Shown: positions 24,439-32,452 of the stretch, piece by piece | Numbering within the stretch: the first letter of the stretch is position 1 | Layout: each line of letters starts with the position of its first letter | NCBI GenBank assembly: GCA_012840355.1 | Contig: DULN01000010.1 | Span: forward strand, 1-64,000 | From: Clostridiales bacterium | Lineage (GTDB): Bacteria; Bacillota; Clostridia; Oscillospirales; CAG-272 | Direction: 5' to 3' | DNA length: 64,000 nucleotides | Notes under the pieces: generated by a model | The model's database searches: none | Told to the model about the DNA's origin: nothing | What the model saw: the letters and a program-made list of their open reading frames with translations, nothing else | Program-made: the position numbers and the translations under genes

Positions 24439-25554
24439 ATGACCGACAGAGAGCGGGTAAGGGCGGTTCTTCACTACGAAAACTACGACCGCATGCCGCT
24501 GGTTCACTTCGGCATCTGGACGGAGCTTCTCGACGTCTGGTACAGCCAGGGTAAAATGTCGAGAGAGTATTATGAAGAGTACAAAAAAGGGCGCCGCGAT
24601 GTGCTTTGCGACCTCGGGTTCGACTTTGAGTGGGGCGCTCAAATCGGCGTTGCGGGCGCGCTTGTGCCCGGGTTTGAATATAAGGAGCTTAGCCGCGACG
24701 CGGATGGCAATGTCACGTACATAAACGGCAACGGCTTAATAGAGCAAATCAGAGAAGGCGCGACCTCAATCCCGAAGACAATCGGAACGCTGCTTGAGGA
24801 CCGCAAGGCGTGGGAAAAGCTCTACAAGCCCAGAATGACGCCGGGCGAGCATAGGTATAACCGCGCCGCGTACCGCTCTTTCGCGGAAGGGTACAACAAA
24901 ACGGCAACCAGGCCTGTAGGCATGTATGTCGGCAGCTACTACGGCTGGATACGCGATATGCTCGGGGTAGAGGCGCTCGCGTACCTTCAGGTAGACGACG
25001 AGGAGCTCTACGCCGAAATAATCGAAACAGTAGGCGAGCTAAACTACCAAAACGCCAAAGTAATGCTCGAGGAAGGCATCCGTCCCGATTTCGGCCATAT
25101 GTGGGAAGACATATGCTTTAAAAACGGGCCGCTTGTAAACCCCGAGGTGTTCGCAAAATACGTCGGCCCTCAGTACAGGCGCGTCACGGAGCTTCTACGG
25201 CAGTATGGTTGCGACGTGGTGTCGCTCGACTGCGACGGCTGCATAGACAAACTCGTGCCGATTTGGCTGGAAAACGGCGTCAACGTGATGTTCCCGATTG
25301 AAGTCGGTACATGGAACGCATCTATTGAGCCATGGCGGAAAAAATACGGCCGCGAGCTGCGTGGCGTCGGCGGCGTCGACAAACGCGTTTTCGCGCAGGA
25401 CTATTCTGCAATCGACCGCGAGATCGAGCGAATAAAGAGGCTTGTCGACCTTGGCGGCTATATACCTTGCCCCGACCACAGGCTCCCGCCCGAGACAAAG
25501 TGGGAGAACGTGCAGTATTACTGCGAAAAGTTTAGAAAAGTATTCGGCGGCTAA
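24439..25554 (+). CDS. Uroporphyrinogen decarboxylase-fold protein (MtaA/CmuA branch)
   Basis: A 371-residue protein with the URO-D fold (RVRAVLHYENYDRMPLVHFG start, GHMWEDICFKNGPLVNP middle, LPPETKWENVQYY end). In Clostridia, proteins of this shape are usually methyltransferase or cobalamin-methyl transfer components (MtaA/CmuA type) rather than heme enzymes, and no heme genes are near. The ATG at 24439 has GGCGGAGGA upstream; a longer ATG start would overlap that site. No corrinoid protein gene is next to it. Function is therefore open. A second, divergent relative lies at 30933-31898. Confidence 0.8.
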   Translation: MTDRERVRAVLHYENYDRMPLVHFGIWTELLDVWYSQGKMSREYYEEYKKGRRDVLCDLGFDFEWGAQIGVAGALVPGFEYKELSRDADGNVTYINGNGLIEQIREGATSIPKTIGTLLEDRKAWEKLYKPRMTPGEHRYNRAAYRSFAEGYNKTATRPVGMYVGSYYGWIRDMLGVEALAYLQVDDEELYAEIIETVGELNYQNAKVMLEEGIRPDFGHMWEDICFKNGPLVNPEVFAKYVGPQYRRVTELLRQYGCDVVSLDCDGCIDKLVPIWLENGVNVMFPIEVGTWNASIEPWRKKYGRELRGVGGVDKRVFAQDYSAIDREIERIKRLVDLGGYIPCPDHRLPPETKWENVQYYCEKFRKVFGG

Positions 25555-25573
25555 GCAATATAAAAAGAGGGCG

Positions 25574-25604
25574 GCCTTACCGCGCAAAAGCCCGCGCGGT
25601 AGGC
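25574..25604 (+). other. Strong hairpin in the gap before the GNAT gene
   Basis: TACCGCGC (25578-25585) pairs with GCGCGGTA (25594-25601), extended by GCC/GGC. No T run follows, so it may be an mRNA processing or stability element rather than a terminator. Confidence 0.5.
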
Positions 25605-25618
25605 TTGGTAATGGCGAT

Positions 25619-26281
25619 ATGAACAAACAGCAGCTTGCTAGGATATTTGCCCATCCCCCGGAGCTTGTGACGCAGCGGCTGATATTGAGGAAGCTGCAGG
25701 TTTCCGACTACGCCGACATGTACGAGTACTCGCGGCTTGAGGAAGTCACGCGCTACCTCCTTTGGGATCCCCACCCCGACGAGCACTATACCTTGAGGTA
25801 TCTTGACAGCTTGCAGGTGCAATATAGAAACGGCATGTGTTACGATTGGGGCGTGGTATGGCGCGAAAACGGCAAACTCATTGGGACATGCGGGTTTACC
25901 TCGTTCGATTTGCCAAACAACCGCGCCGAAGTCGGGTATGTCATAAACCCGGCATACCGCGGCAGGGGCGTCGCGCCCGAAGCCTTGATGGCAGTGCTCG
26001 ATTTTGCCTTTAACGAGCTGAAGATCCACCGCGTGGAGGCGAAATACATAAACGGCAACGACGCCAGCCGCAGGGTGATGGAAAAGTGCGCCATGACCTT
26101 CGAGGGCATCTTGCGCGGCTACCTTTACGTCAAGCGCGAGTACCGCGACGTGGGCATCTGCTCGATACTTGCTGATGAATTTAAAAGCAAGTTCGGGAAC
26201 ACGCGCTTTTATTCGCGCAGGCACCCGCAAAAAAATAGTGGACTTTTAAATATATTCAATAAGGAAAGGTTTTTTACGTGA
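25619..26281 (+). CDS. GNAT-family N-acetyltransferase (RimJ/RimL-like)
   Basis: A 220-residue acetyltransferase. The acetyl-CoA pyrophosphate-binding loop is NPAYRGRGVAPEAL, followed by the helix and the NGNDASRRVMEKCAMTFEGILRG motif typical of RimJ/RimL-type enzymes that acetylate protein or small-molecule amines. The start ATG lies behind a weak site. The end overlaps the pyrB start (GTGA), so the two are translationally coupled. Substrate unknown. Confidence 0.87.
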   Translation: MNKQQLARIFAHPPELVTQRLILRKLQVSDYADMYEYSRLEEVTRYLLWDPHPDEHYTLRYLDSLQVQYRNGMCYDWGVVWRENGKLIGTCGFTSFDLPNNRAEVGYVINPAYRGRGVAPEALMAVLDFAFNELKIHRVEAKYINGNDASRRVMEKCAMTFEGILRGYLYVKREYRDVGICSILADEFKSKFGNTRFYSRRHPQKNSGLLNIFNKERFFT

Positions 26282-27351
26282 ACACTTTGCGACACTTGCT
26301 CGATTTCGGCTCGCTAACCGAAAAAGAGTGGGACTCGCTTTGCAACGAAGCTGACAAAATCCGACAAAACCCTGACGAATACGCGTCCGCTCGCCGGGGC
26401 GCCGTGCTGGCGACGCTGTTTTATGAGCCGAGCACGCGAACGCAGCTTTCGTTCCAAACGGCAATGCTGCGGCTCGGCGGGAGCGTGATTGGCTTTTCCG
26501 ACCCGCGGTCAAGTTCGGTGGCGAAAGGAGAAAGCCTTCGCGACACTGTTAAAATCGTCGGCTCGTACGCCGACGTGATTGTCATCCGCAGCCCGCTCGA
26601 TGGAGCGGCTTTCGCAGCTTCACTATACTCGCCCGTGCCGGTTATAAACGCTGGTGACGGCAGCCACCTTCACCCGACCCAGACAATGGCGGACCTTTAC
26701 ACGCTAAAGCGCGAGTTTGGACGCTGTGACAACCTGAAGATCGGCGTATGCGGCGACCTTTATTACGGCCGGACGGTCCACTCGCTATTGTCCGCGCTGG
26801 CAAAATATAAAGGAAACAAGTTTTACCTAATCTCAACTGAGTCGCTGCGCTTGCCCGAGTATTGCGCCCGCGAGCTTTCGGAGCTTGGCGCCGAATATTA
26901 TGAGGTGCGCACGATTGAGGAATGCATCGGCGAGCTCGACGTGCTTTATATGACGAGAATCCAGCGCGAGCGGTTTGCCTCGCCGGAGGAGTACGAGCGC
27001 GAGGCGGGCGTCTATGTGCTGACCGCGGAAAAGCTCTCGCGCGCGAAAGACAGCCTTGCGATACTCCACCCGTTGCCAAAGGTCGACGAGATATCGCCGG
27101 AGGTAGACGACGACCCGAGGGCAAAATACTTCGCGCAAGCGGAAAACGGGCTTTTCATCCGCATGGCGCTGATACTTTGGCTTACCGAGAACCGGAGCTT
27201 TGCACAGAAATCGCCGCCTAGCGCGAAATATCCGATCCCTGCCGAGCGCATTTGCACAAATCCCCGCTGCGTGACCGCGCGCGAAAAATACCTGCCTGCG
27301 CTTGCATCTGGCGGCCGGTGCGCGTATTGCGCGCATATTATCGTCGGTTAG
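26278..27351 (+). CDS. pyrB: Aspartate carbamoyltransferase with PyrI-like C-terminal zinc knuckle
   Basis: ATCase condenses carbamoyl phosphate and aspartate in pyrimidine synthesis. The catalytic motifs are complete: YEPSTRTQLSF, GDGSHLHPTQTMADL, and ILHPLPKVDE. The usual chain ends near residue 310, but this one is 357 residues. The extra C-terminal stretch carries C-x4-C (ICTNPRC) and C-x2-C (RCAYC), the exact spacing of the zinc-binding half of PyrI, the regulatory subunit. The allosteric, nucleotide-binding half of PyrI is missing. The start is GTG 8 nt after AAGGAAAGG and overlaps the GNAT stop. No other pyr genes are adjacent. Confidence 0.93.
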   Translation: MNTLRHLLDFGSLTEKEWDSLCNEADKIRQNPDEYASARRGAVLATLFYEPSTRTQLSFQTAMLRLGGSVIGFSDPRSSSVAKGESLRDTVKIVGSYADVIVIRSPLDGAAFAASLYSPVPVINAGDGSHLHPTQTMADLYTLKREFGRCDNLKIGVCGDLYYGRTVHSLLSALAKYKGNKFYLISTESLRLPEYCARELSELGAEYYEVRTIEECIGELDVLYMTRIQRERFASPEEYEREAGVYVLTAEKLSRAKDSLAILHPLPKVDEISPEVDDDPRAKYFAQAENGLFIRMALILWLTENRSFAQKSPPSAKYPIPAERICTNPRCVTAREKYLPALASGGRCAYCAHIIVG

Positions 27352-27383
27352 CGCGGGGCTAAAGTAAATTTTACAAAATATTA

Positions 27384-27412
27384 TTGAATTGCGCCGGGTA
27401 TTAATATATAAT
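27384..27412 (+). promoter_or_regulatory. Sigma-A promoter of the yajC-SCIFF region
   Basis: TTGAAT (27384-27389), 17-nt spacer, TATAAT (27407-27412), about 30 nt before the yajC ATG. Confidence 0.7.
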
Positions 27413-27448
27413 GATGAAGCTGATTAAAAAGCACCGGAGGTTTACCAA

Positions 27449-27904
27449 ATGGTTATGTTTTTGGCGGAGGCTGCCGCTACCGACACCTCGCCTTACGCAA
27501 GCCAAGGCTGGGTAACAATTGTAATGCTCCTTGTGATGCTGGCTGTGTTTTACTTTTTCCTTTACCGGCCACAAAAGAAGCAGGAGCAGCAGATAAATGA
27601 GATGAGAAACAGCCTTGAAGTCGGCGACGAAATTACGACTATCGGAGGCATTATCGGCAAGGTCGTCAGCATAAAGGGCGACACAGTGCTCATTGAAACC
27701 GGCAACGACCGCAACAAAATACGCATTCTCCGCTCCGCCGTCAAATCCATTGACGTCCGCGCTTCCGAAATAGAAGAGGAAGAAAGGGCAAAGGCGAAGA
27801 AGGCTAAGGAAAGCAAGGATACAAACAAAGACGCGAAGGGTAGCAAAGAGAAATCCGAGCCCGCGGATGGCGAAGCAAAGGATAACGCCGGCGAAAACAA
27901 ATAG
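27449..27904 (+). CDS. yajC: Preprotein translocase subunit YajC
   Basis: YajC is a small accessory subunit of the Sec/SecDF holo-translocon. The 151-residue protein has one membrane helix (near 21-41), the signature FFLYRPQKKQEQ, and the soluble motif VGDEITTIGGIIGKVVSI. A long lysine/glutamate-rich tail follows from residue 108, longer than in most homologues. GGAGG lies 8 nt before the ATG. In Clostridia yajC commonly precedes the TIGR04086 gene and the SCIFF genes, as seen here. Confidence 0.93.
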   Translation: MVMFLAEAAATDTSPYASQGWVTIVMLLVMLAVFYFFLYRPQKKQEQQINEMRNSLEVGDEITTIGGIIGKVVSIKGDTVLIETGNDRNKIRILRSAVKSIDVRASEIEEEERAKAKKAKESKDTNKDAKGSKEKSEPADGEAKDNAGENK

Positions 27905-28013
27905 CGGGAAAAACGCTATCCCGCCGGCATTTTAAACCGCGGCTCCGCGCAAAGCATAACTGTCCGCCGCCCCGCATATCAATGTAGCAAAAGTATGTTG
28001 CGGGGTGTGCGAA

Positions 28014-28433
28014 GTGGATGCAAAGCTAGTAAAAAGCGCGATTTTGGCTGCAGGGATAGCTTATCTTGCAGCCGCGGGGCTGCTTTTGATATTAGCCGCG
28101 GCGGCGTATAGCCTTGAGGACCCGGACAAATACCTCACCGCTTTCGCCATAATAGCGCTTGTGCTTTCGGCGGCGACTTGCGGCTTTTCGGCTTCTCGGC
28201 TAAACGGCGAAGCGTCGTTCGCAAGCGGGCTTTTTGCGGGCATAATATTTGCCGTCCTGCTGTTTATAGTCAGCTTGGTGCTTCCGGGAGAGGGGTTCGG
28301 GCTGCTCGCCAACGCGGCGACGGCAATATGCACCGTAGGGGTGTCCGCGCTGGTGGCCCATTTGTGCCGCCCGCGCGCGCCATCGGCAGCTCAGCTGCGG
28401 CGCAAGGCTAGGCGTGCGCGCGCCGGACGGTAA
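28014..28433 (+). CDS. TIGR04086-family membrane protein
   Basis: A protein of about 139 residues with four hydrophobic helices and a basic C-terminal tail. Its size, topology and position between yajC and the SCIFF gene match the TIGR04086 family, which is of unknown function but a near-constant neighbour of SCIFF. Identification rests partly on context. The GTG at 28014 has GCGGGG 8 nt upstream; the GTG at 28005 would overlap that site. Confidence 0.75.
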   Translation: MDAKLVKSAILAAGIAYLAAAGLLLILAAAAYSLEDPDKYLTAFAIIALVLSAATCGFSASRLNGEASFASGLFAGIIFAVLLFIVSLVLPGEGFGLLANAATAICTVGVSALVAHLCRPRAPSAAQLRRKARRARAGR

Positions 28434-28491
28434 CATAATATCGCTTTTATCATAAAATTAATAAAAAATAATAGATAAAGAAGGTATGGAC

Positions 28492-28653
28492 ATGAAAAAC
28501 GTAAAAACTCTCAACAGGTCTGCATCTTTAATTAAGCGTGCCGTAGGCGCAGGCTGCGGCGAATGCCAGGCATCCTGCCAGTCCGCGTGCAAGACTTCGT
28601 GCACGGTCGCAAACCAGAAGTGCGCCCGCCTGACGAAGAAGACGGATAAATAA
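28492..28653 (+). CDS. scfA: Six-cysteine ranthipeptide precursor SCIFF
   Basis: A 53-residue peptide with six cysteines in 23 residues: C22, C25, C29, C33, C37 and C44. The core CGECQASCQSACKTSCT is nearly invariant across Clostridia. The adjacent ScfB-type radical SAM enzyme forms a sulfur-to-carbon thioether in this peptide; by alignment with the studied CteA peptide (Cys32-Thr37) the cross-link here would join C33 and T38. The ATG at 28492 has AAAGAAGG 7 nt upstream; an in-frame ATG two codons earlier lies too close to it. The stop codon abuts the next start (TAAATG). Confidence 0.95.
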   Translation: MKNVKTLNRSASLIKRAVGAGCGECQASCQSACKTSCTVANQKCARLTKKTDK

Positions 28654-30030
28654 ATGACAAGCTGTGTCCACACGTTTAAGTGCTGCGGACAGCGAGTTGC
28701 GCTTGACGTGCCCAGCGGCGCGGTTCATGTGCTGAGCGAGATCGCATACGAGATCTTGCAGCGCATCGCGCCGCCGCTTGAACCCGAATGCCCGACGTCG
28801 CTGCGCTATCAGCTCGCCAAATACGAAAGCTCCGACGTGGCGGAAGCCTACGGCGAGCTTTACGCGCTTTACAAAGAGGGGCTCTTGTTCTCGGAAGACC
28901 AAGAGTACAAAATGCCGCCCACGGGCGTCGTCAAATCGATGTGCCTGCATGTCTCGCACGACTGCAACATGCGGTGCAGGTACTGCTTCGCCGGCGCGGG
29001 CGGATATACCCGCGACCGCAAGCTGATGAGCCTTGAGGTCGGCAAAAAAGCGCTCGATTTTCTGTTTGAAAAATCGGGCAACATACATAACCTTGAAGTG
29101 GACATGTTCGGCGGGGAGCCGCTGCTCAACTTCGACGTTGTGCGCGAGCTTGTTGCGTACGGCAGGGCGCGGGAGCGCGAGCTGGGCAAGAAAATCGCTT
29201 TCACAATCACGACGAACGGCGCGCTGCTCGACGATGAAACGATAGATTTCATAAACGCCGAGTTTTCAAACGTCGTTTTGTCAATTGACGGGCGCAAAGA
29301 GGTCAACGACCGGATGCGTACATTTGTCGACGGCAGCGGCACATACGACGCGATACTACCTAAGTTCAAAAAGCTGGTTGAGAGGCGCGGCGAGCGCGAC
29401 TGGTATGTCCGCGGGACTTTCACGCGGGAGAACCTCGACTTCGCGAGCGACGTCATAGCGCTTGCCGACGCGGGGTTCGACCAGATATCGGTCGAGCCGG
29501 TTGTGCTCGATGAGTCCGACCCGCTTGCGATCCGCAGCGAGGATCTGCCCCGTATCTTTAAGGAATACGAGCGGCTCGCGCGCGAGATGATCCGCCGCTA
29601 CCGCGAGGGAAGGCCTTTTAATTTCTTCCACTTCATGGTTGACCTTGACGACGGCCCGTGCGTATACAAGCGCTGCAAGGGCTGTGGCTCGGGCAGCGAG
29701 TACGTCGCGGTAACGCCCGACGGGGACATTTTCCCGTGCCATCAGTTCGTCGAGTTTATGCCGATGAAGATGGGCAATGTGCTCGACGGCACGTTTGATA
29801 AAGACTTGCAAAAAAAGTTCGCGGAGCATGGGATAATGACCAACCCCGTCTGCCGCGAATGCTGGGCGAAGTACTTCTGCGGCGGCGGCTGCGCGGCAAA
29901 TAACTATAAGTATAACGGCGCGGTCAACACGCCATATGAGATTACCTGCGAGCTTGAGCGCAAGCGGGTGGAATGCGCACTGGCGATAAAAGCCGCGATC
30001 GCGCAATACGAGGAGCAAAACAGCAAGTAA
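28654..30030 (+). CDS. scfB: SCIFF radical SAM maturase
   Basis: A 458-residue radical SAM/SPASM enzyme that installs the thioether bridge in SCIFF. The N-terminal RiPP-recognition-like region precedes the radical SAM motif HDCNMRCRYCFAGAGGY (C-x3-C-x2-C, near 106-113), then MFGGEPLLN. The SPASM domain binds two further clusters: KGCGSGSEYVAVTPDGDIFPC, then CRECWAKYFCGGGCA. It starts directly after the scfA stop, so the two are translated as a unit. A bidirectional terminator follows. Confidence 0.96.
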   Translation: MTSCVHTFKCCGQRVALDVPSGAVHVLSEIAYEILQRIAPPLEPECPTSLRYQLAKYESSDVAEAYGELYALYKEGLLFSEDQEYKMPPTGVVKSMCLHVSHDCNMRCRYCFAGAGGYTRDRKLMSLEVGKKALDFLFEKSGNIHNLEVDMFGGEPLLNFDVVRELVAYGRARERELGKKIAFTITTNGALLDDETIDFINAEFSNVVLSIDGRKEVNDRMRTFVDGSGTYDAILPKFKKLVERRGERDWYVRGTFTRENLDFASDVIALADAGFDQISVEPVVLDESDPLAIRSEDLPRIFKEYERLAREMIRRYREGRPFNFFHFMVDLDDGPCVYKRCKGCGSGSEYVAVTPDGDIFPCHQFVEFMPMKMGNVLDGTFDKDLQKKFAEHGIMTNPVCRECWAKYFCGGGCAANNYKYNGAVNTPYEITCELERKRVECALAIKAAIAQYEEQNSK

Positions 30031-30057
30031 AAACAGCCGCACGAGCGGCTGTTTTTT
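30031..30057. terminator. Bidirectional terminator after scfB
   Basis: AACAGCCGC-ACGA-GCGGCTGTT with T runs on both strands, placed between the convergent scfB and the M28 peptidase remnant. Confidence 0.85.
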
Positions 30058-30818
30058 ACTTTAGCCCGTCAAGCAGATAATCTACTAGCTTGAGGATTGT
30101 ATTTTCATCGACCGAGTCAACCGTATCCATTGGCCCGTAGTGCATTGTTTTCATGACGTTCAGCTTCATAAACCCGTCATGGTCTTCTTCGGTAAGCTCG
30201 ATATTTTGCCGGATTTTCTGAGATATAATTTTAAAGTACTTTAGGTCCGGCTCGTCAAGCATGCAGACCGATATGCTATGTATGCCGTTTTGCTCGAATA
30301 CCCGGTCGTCGCCATTTGGTAGAAGGGAAAGCAGCGAGACGCCGTGCCGGGCGAGTACTTCGTCGGATTAGGCCGAAAAACTTTTCGTTCCCGCGGTTGC
30401 CTTTTTCGTATACCGCGATATTGTCGCCATAACCGCACAAGTCGAGGTTAACCATCGCGGCGATGTTTTTTTTTGCCGACCGCTTCGATATACCTTTTGC
30501 TGCCGATGTTCCCCGACTCCTCTTTGTCAAAGAATACAAAATCGATGCTTTTTTGGTTTTGCCGGCGAGTTTTTCGATGACGTGCAAAAGGGCTGAGCAG
30601 CCTGCGGCGTTGTCGTTTGCGCCCGTGCTGTTTTCTACGCTGTCCCAGTGCGCGCCGATGACAAGCCTGCGGCTGGAGGGGTTTTGTGAAACCACTATGT
30701 TGCTTGCGTCTTCGAATTCTTGGATAAAATAAGGCACGCCGATGCCAGCTAGCGAGTTTATTATTGCGTTTTTCCTTATATTTTGGTCGGCGGATGCGAT
30801 TAGCCTTACATATTTCAT
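30056..30818 (-). pseudogene. M28-family aminopeptidase with three frameshifts
   Basis: Read across frames, this stretch encodes about 254 residues of an M28 zinc aminopeptidase: GAHWDSVENSTGANDNAAG (metal His/Asp), then in a second frame DFVFFDKEESGNIGS (catalytic Glu pair), then back to NLDLCGYGDN, and in a third frame a C-terminal MHYGPMDTVDSVDE (metal His). The shifts lie near 30550 (a run of six A where seven restores the frame), near 30470 (nine A where eight restores it), and near 30368 (one extra base in CCTAATCC). Two of the three are in homopolymers, so either a decayed gene or assembly error is possible. No signal peptide is seen. Confidence 0.8.
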
Positions 30819-30847
30819 TTTTTGACCTCAATATAAAGCATAAATGA

Positions 30848-30876
30848 TTGCCAAACTAACGCGCAGATGCTATAAT
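30848..30876 (+). promoter_or_regulatory. Sigma-A promoter for the second UroD-like gene
   Basis: TTGCCA (30848-30853), 17-nt spacer, TATAAT (30871-30876). Confidence 0.7.
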
Positions 30877-30887
30877 ATTTTTAAATT

Positions 30888-30901
30888 GTAGCATATGCTA
30901 C
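30888..30901 (+). promoter_or_regulatory. Perfect 14-bp palindrome just after the predicted transcript start
   Basis: GTAGCATATGCTAC is its own reverse complement. It would span about +5 to +18 of the transcript from the promoter at 30848-30876, a typical place for a repressor operator. No candidate regulator gene is adjacent. Confidence 0.45.
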
Positions 30902-30932
30902 CCACCAAATCAATATCTGAAAGGTGCCGTAA

Positions 30933-31898
30933 ATGTCCGACTTCATCCGCGCGATAAAGCTCGAGTACCCTGAAACTATCCCGGTTTCGGTCAGCATCCT
31001 TCCGGCGGCATGGTTGAAATACGGTGACGAGCTGCAAAAGCTGACCGACCGCTACCCGCAGTTTTTCGGCGGCAGGAAAGTAGACCTCGAGCATATAAAA
31101 GACAGCCTTCACCCCAAATACAGGGCTGGCAATTTTGTTGACGAGTGGGGCTGCGTCTGGAGCAACCCGATCGACGGCAACGACTCGATCGTCACCGGCC
31201 ACCCGGTCAAAAACGAAGACGACGTGTTCTCGCTCAAGATACCTTCGAACCGCGACGGCTCGATACCGCACGGCTTTATGTACCTGCGGCTGCTCGACCT
31301 TTGCGGCTTTGAGAACGCGATGATAATGTTTGCCGAGGAAGGCGAAGCTTTGCGGACCCTTATCGGCAAGGTGCTCGAGTATAACATTTATCAGTTTGCG
31401 CATATAATCCCGCACCTTGGCGAGGTGGCGTATTTCGGCGACGACCTCGGAATGCAGAACGGGCTTGCGATTGGCCCGGAAAAATGGCGCAAGTACCTAA
31501 AGCCCTGCTATCGCATACTTTACGGCATGCTCAAGGCCGCAAAGCCCGAGCTTCTAATTTACATGCATACCGACGGCTGCATATACGAGATTATGCCCGA
31601 CCTTGTCGAGTCTGGAGTAGATATGATAAACCCGCAGTTTAGGGCAAACGGGCTTGACAACCTCGTGCGCGTCTGCCGCAAGGAACAAATTATACCGATT
31701 AACCTCGACCTCGACCGCCAGCTTTTCCCTATAGCCTCACGCGCCGAGATTTTCGAGCATGTCGAAGAATGTGTCAAGTCTTTATATCTGCCGCAAGGCG
31801 GGCTTGGGCTAAGCGTTGAGCTTAACTACGATATACCGCTCGAAAACATGGCGGCGGTGCTCGACGCGGTTGAAAAGTGGAGATTTTATAAAGGCTAA
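30933..31898 (+). CDS. UroD-fold methyltransferase-like protein
   Basis: A 321-residue protein that resembles the uroporphyrinogen decarboxylase fold (URO-D), for example LLIYMHTDGCIYEIMPDLVESGVDMINPQ, which fits the TIM-barrel strand with a conserved HxDG and a following acidic turn. It is shorter than the 24439-25554 relative and only distantly similar. The catalytic aspartates of true UroD are not obvious, so a cobalamin or methyl-transfer role, or a different reaction, is more likely. The start is ATG behind GAAAGGTG. It has its own promoter and a palindrome that may be an operator. Confidence 0.75.
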   Translation: MSDFIRAIKLEYPETIPVSVSILPAAWLKYGDELQKLTDRYPQFFGGRKVDLEHIKDSLHPKYRAGNFVDEWGCVWSNPIDGNDSIVTGHPVKNEDDVFSLKIPSNRDGSIPHGFMYLRLLDLCGFENAMIMFAEEGEALRTLIGKVLEYNIYQFAHIIPHLGEVAYFGDDLGMQNGLAIGPEKWRKYLKPCYRILYGMLKAAKPELLIYMHTDGCIYEIMPDLVESGVDMINPQFRANGLDNLVRVCRKEQIIPINLDLDRQLFPIASRAEIFEHVEECVKSLYLPQGGLGLSVELNYDIPLENMAAVLDAVEKWRFYKG

Positions 31899-31964
31899 AA
31901 AACGAACCGGTTATCCGGTGCTCTTTTAGTAGGAGGAGCAAAACGAAAAAGAATAAATTTTGTC

Positions 31965-32008
31965 GCAGCGGGCGGATGATTCTTAATATCCGTTTGCTGC
32001 TTTTTATT
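31965..32008 (+). terminator. Terminator after the second UroD-like gene
   Basis: GCAGC...GCTGC outer and CGGAT...ATCCG inner arms form a stem, followed by TTTTTATTT. A weaker ACCGG/CCGGT hairpin lies earlier at 31906-31919. Confidence 0.6.
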
Positions 32009-32037
32009 TGCTAAAGTTCACAAAAATATGGTAGAAT
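32008..32037 (+). promoter_or_regulatory. Possible promoter for the glutaredoxin-like gene
   Basis: TTGCTA (32008-32013), 18-nt spacer, TAGAAT (32032-32037). Confidence 0.5.
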
Positions 32038-32092
32038 AGTCTTTAAGGCGAGATATATACTTTATGAAAACAACACGAAAGGGAATGAAAAT

Positions 32093-32374
32093 ATGAAGCT
32101 TTTGCTTTTTATTCTTAAAAACTGCCCGTATTGCAAAGAGGCATTGAGGTGGATGGACGAGCTTAAGAATGAAAACCCCGAGTATAGGGACATCGAGGTA
32201 AAAATCATAGATGAGAAAGAAGAGGCAGAGCTTGCAAACAGCTATGACTACTATTACGTGCCGACTTATTTCTACGGAAATATAAAGCTCCACGAAGGTG
32301 CGGCGACAAAGGATAAAATCCGCCAAGTGTTCGACGAGTACCTGCGGCTTTCAAAAGAGCAGGCGTCGGTGTGA
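32093..32374 (+). CDS. Glutaredoxin/thioredoxin-like protein (CPYC)
   Basis: A 93-residue protein with the redox motif CPYC at residues 11-14 (LKNCPYCKEAL) and the cis-proline region VPTYFYGN. The motif is that of dithiol glutaredoxins, and the fold fits a small thioredoxin-like protein. In anaerobes that lack glutathione it may reduce disulfides with other thiols. It stands alone before the ylxM-ffh operon. Confidence 0.87.
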   Translation: MKLLLFILKNCPYCKEALRWMDELKNENPEYRDIEVKIIDEKEEAELANSYDYYYVPTYFYGNIKLHEGAATKDKIRQVFDEYLRLSKEQASV

Positions 32375-32384
32375 AACTTTTCGC

Positions 32385-32413
32385 TTGACAAAGGCGGCGC
32401 GGCATGTTATAAT
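32385..32413 (+). promoter_or_regulatory. Consensus sigma-A promoter of the ylxM-ffh operon
   Basis: TTGACA (32385-32390), 17-nt spacer, TATAAT (32408-32413): a perfect match in both boxes and spacing. It lies about 40 nt before the ylxM GTG. Confidence 0.88.
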
Positions 32414-32452
32414 ACCCTGTACTGCAATGTGCTTTACAGGAGGCGTGGCTGA

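Noticed and set aside
24439-25554. True uroporphyrinogen decarboxylase (hemE)
   Set aside because: It has the fold but belongs with the MtaA/CmuA-type branch in sequence style, and no heme-pathway genes surround it.
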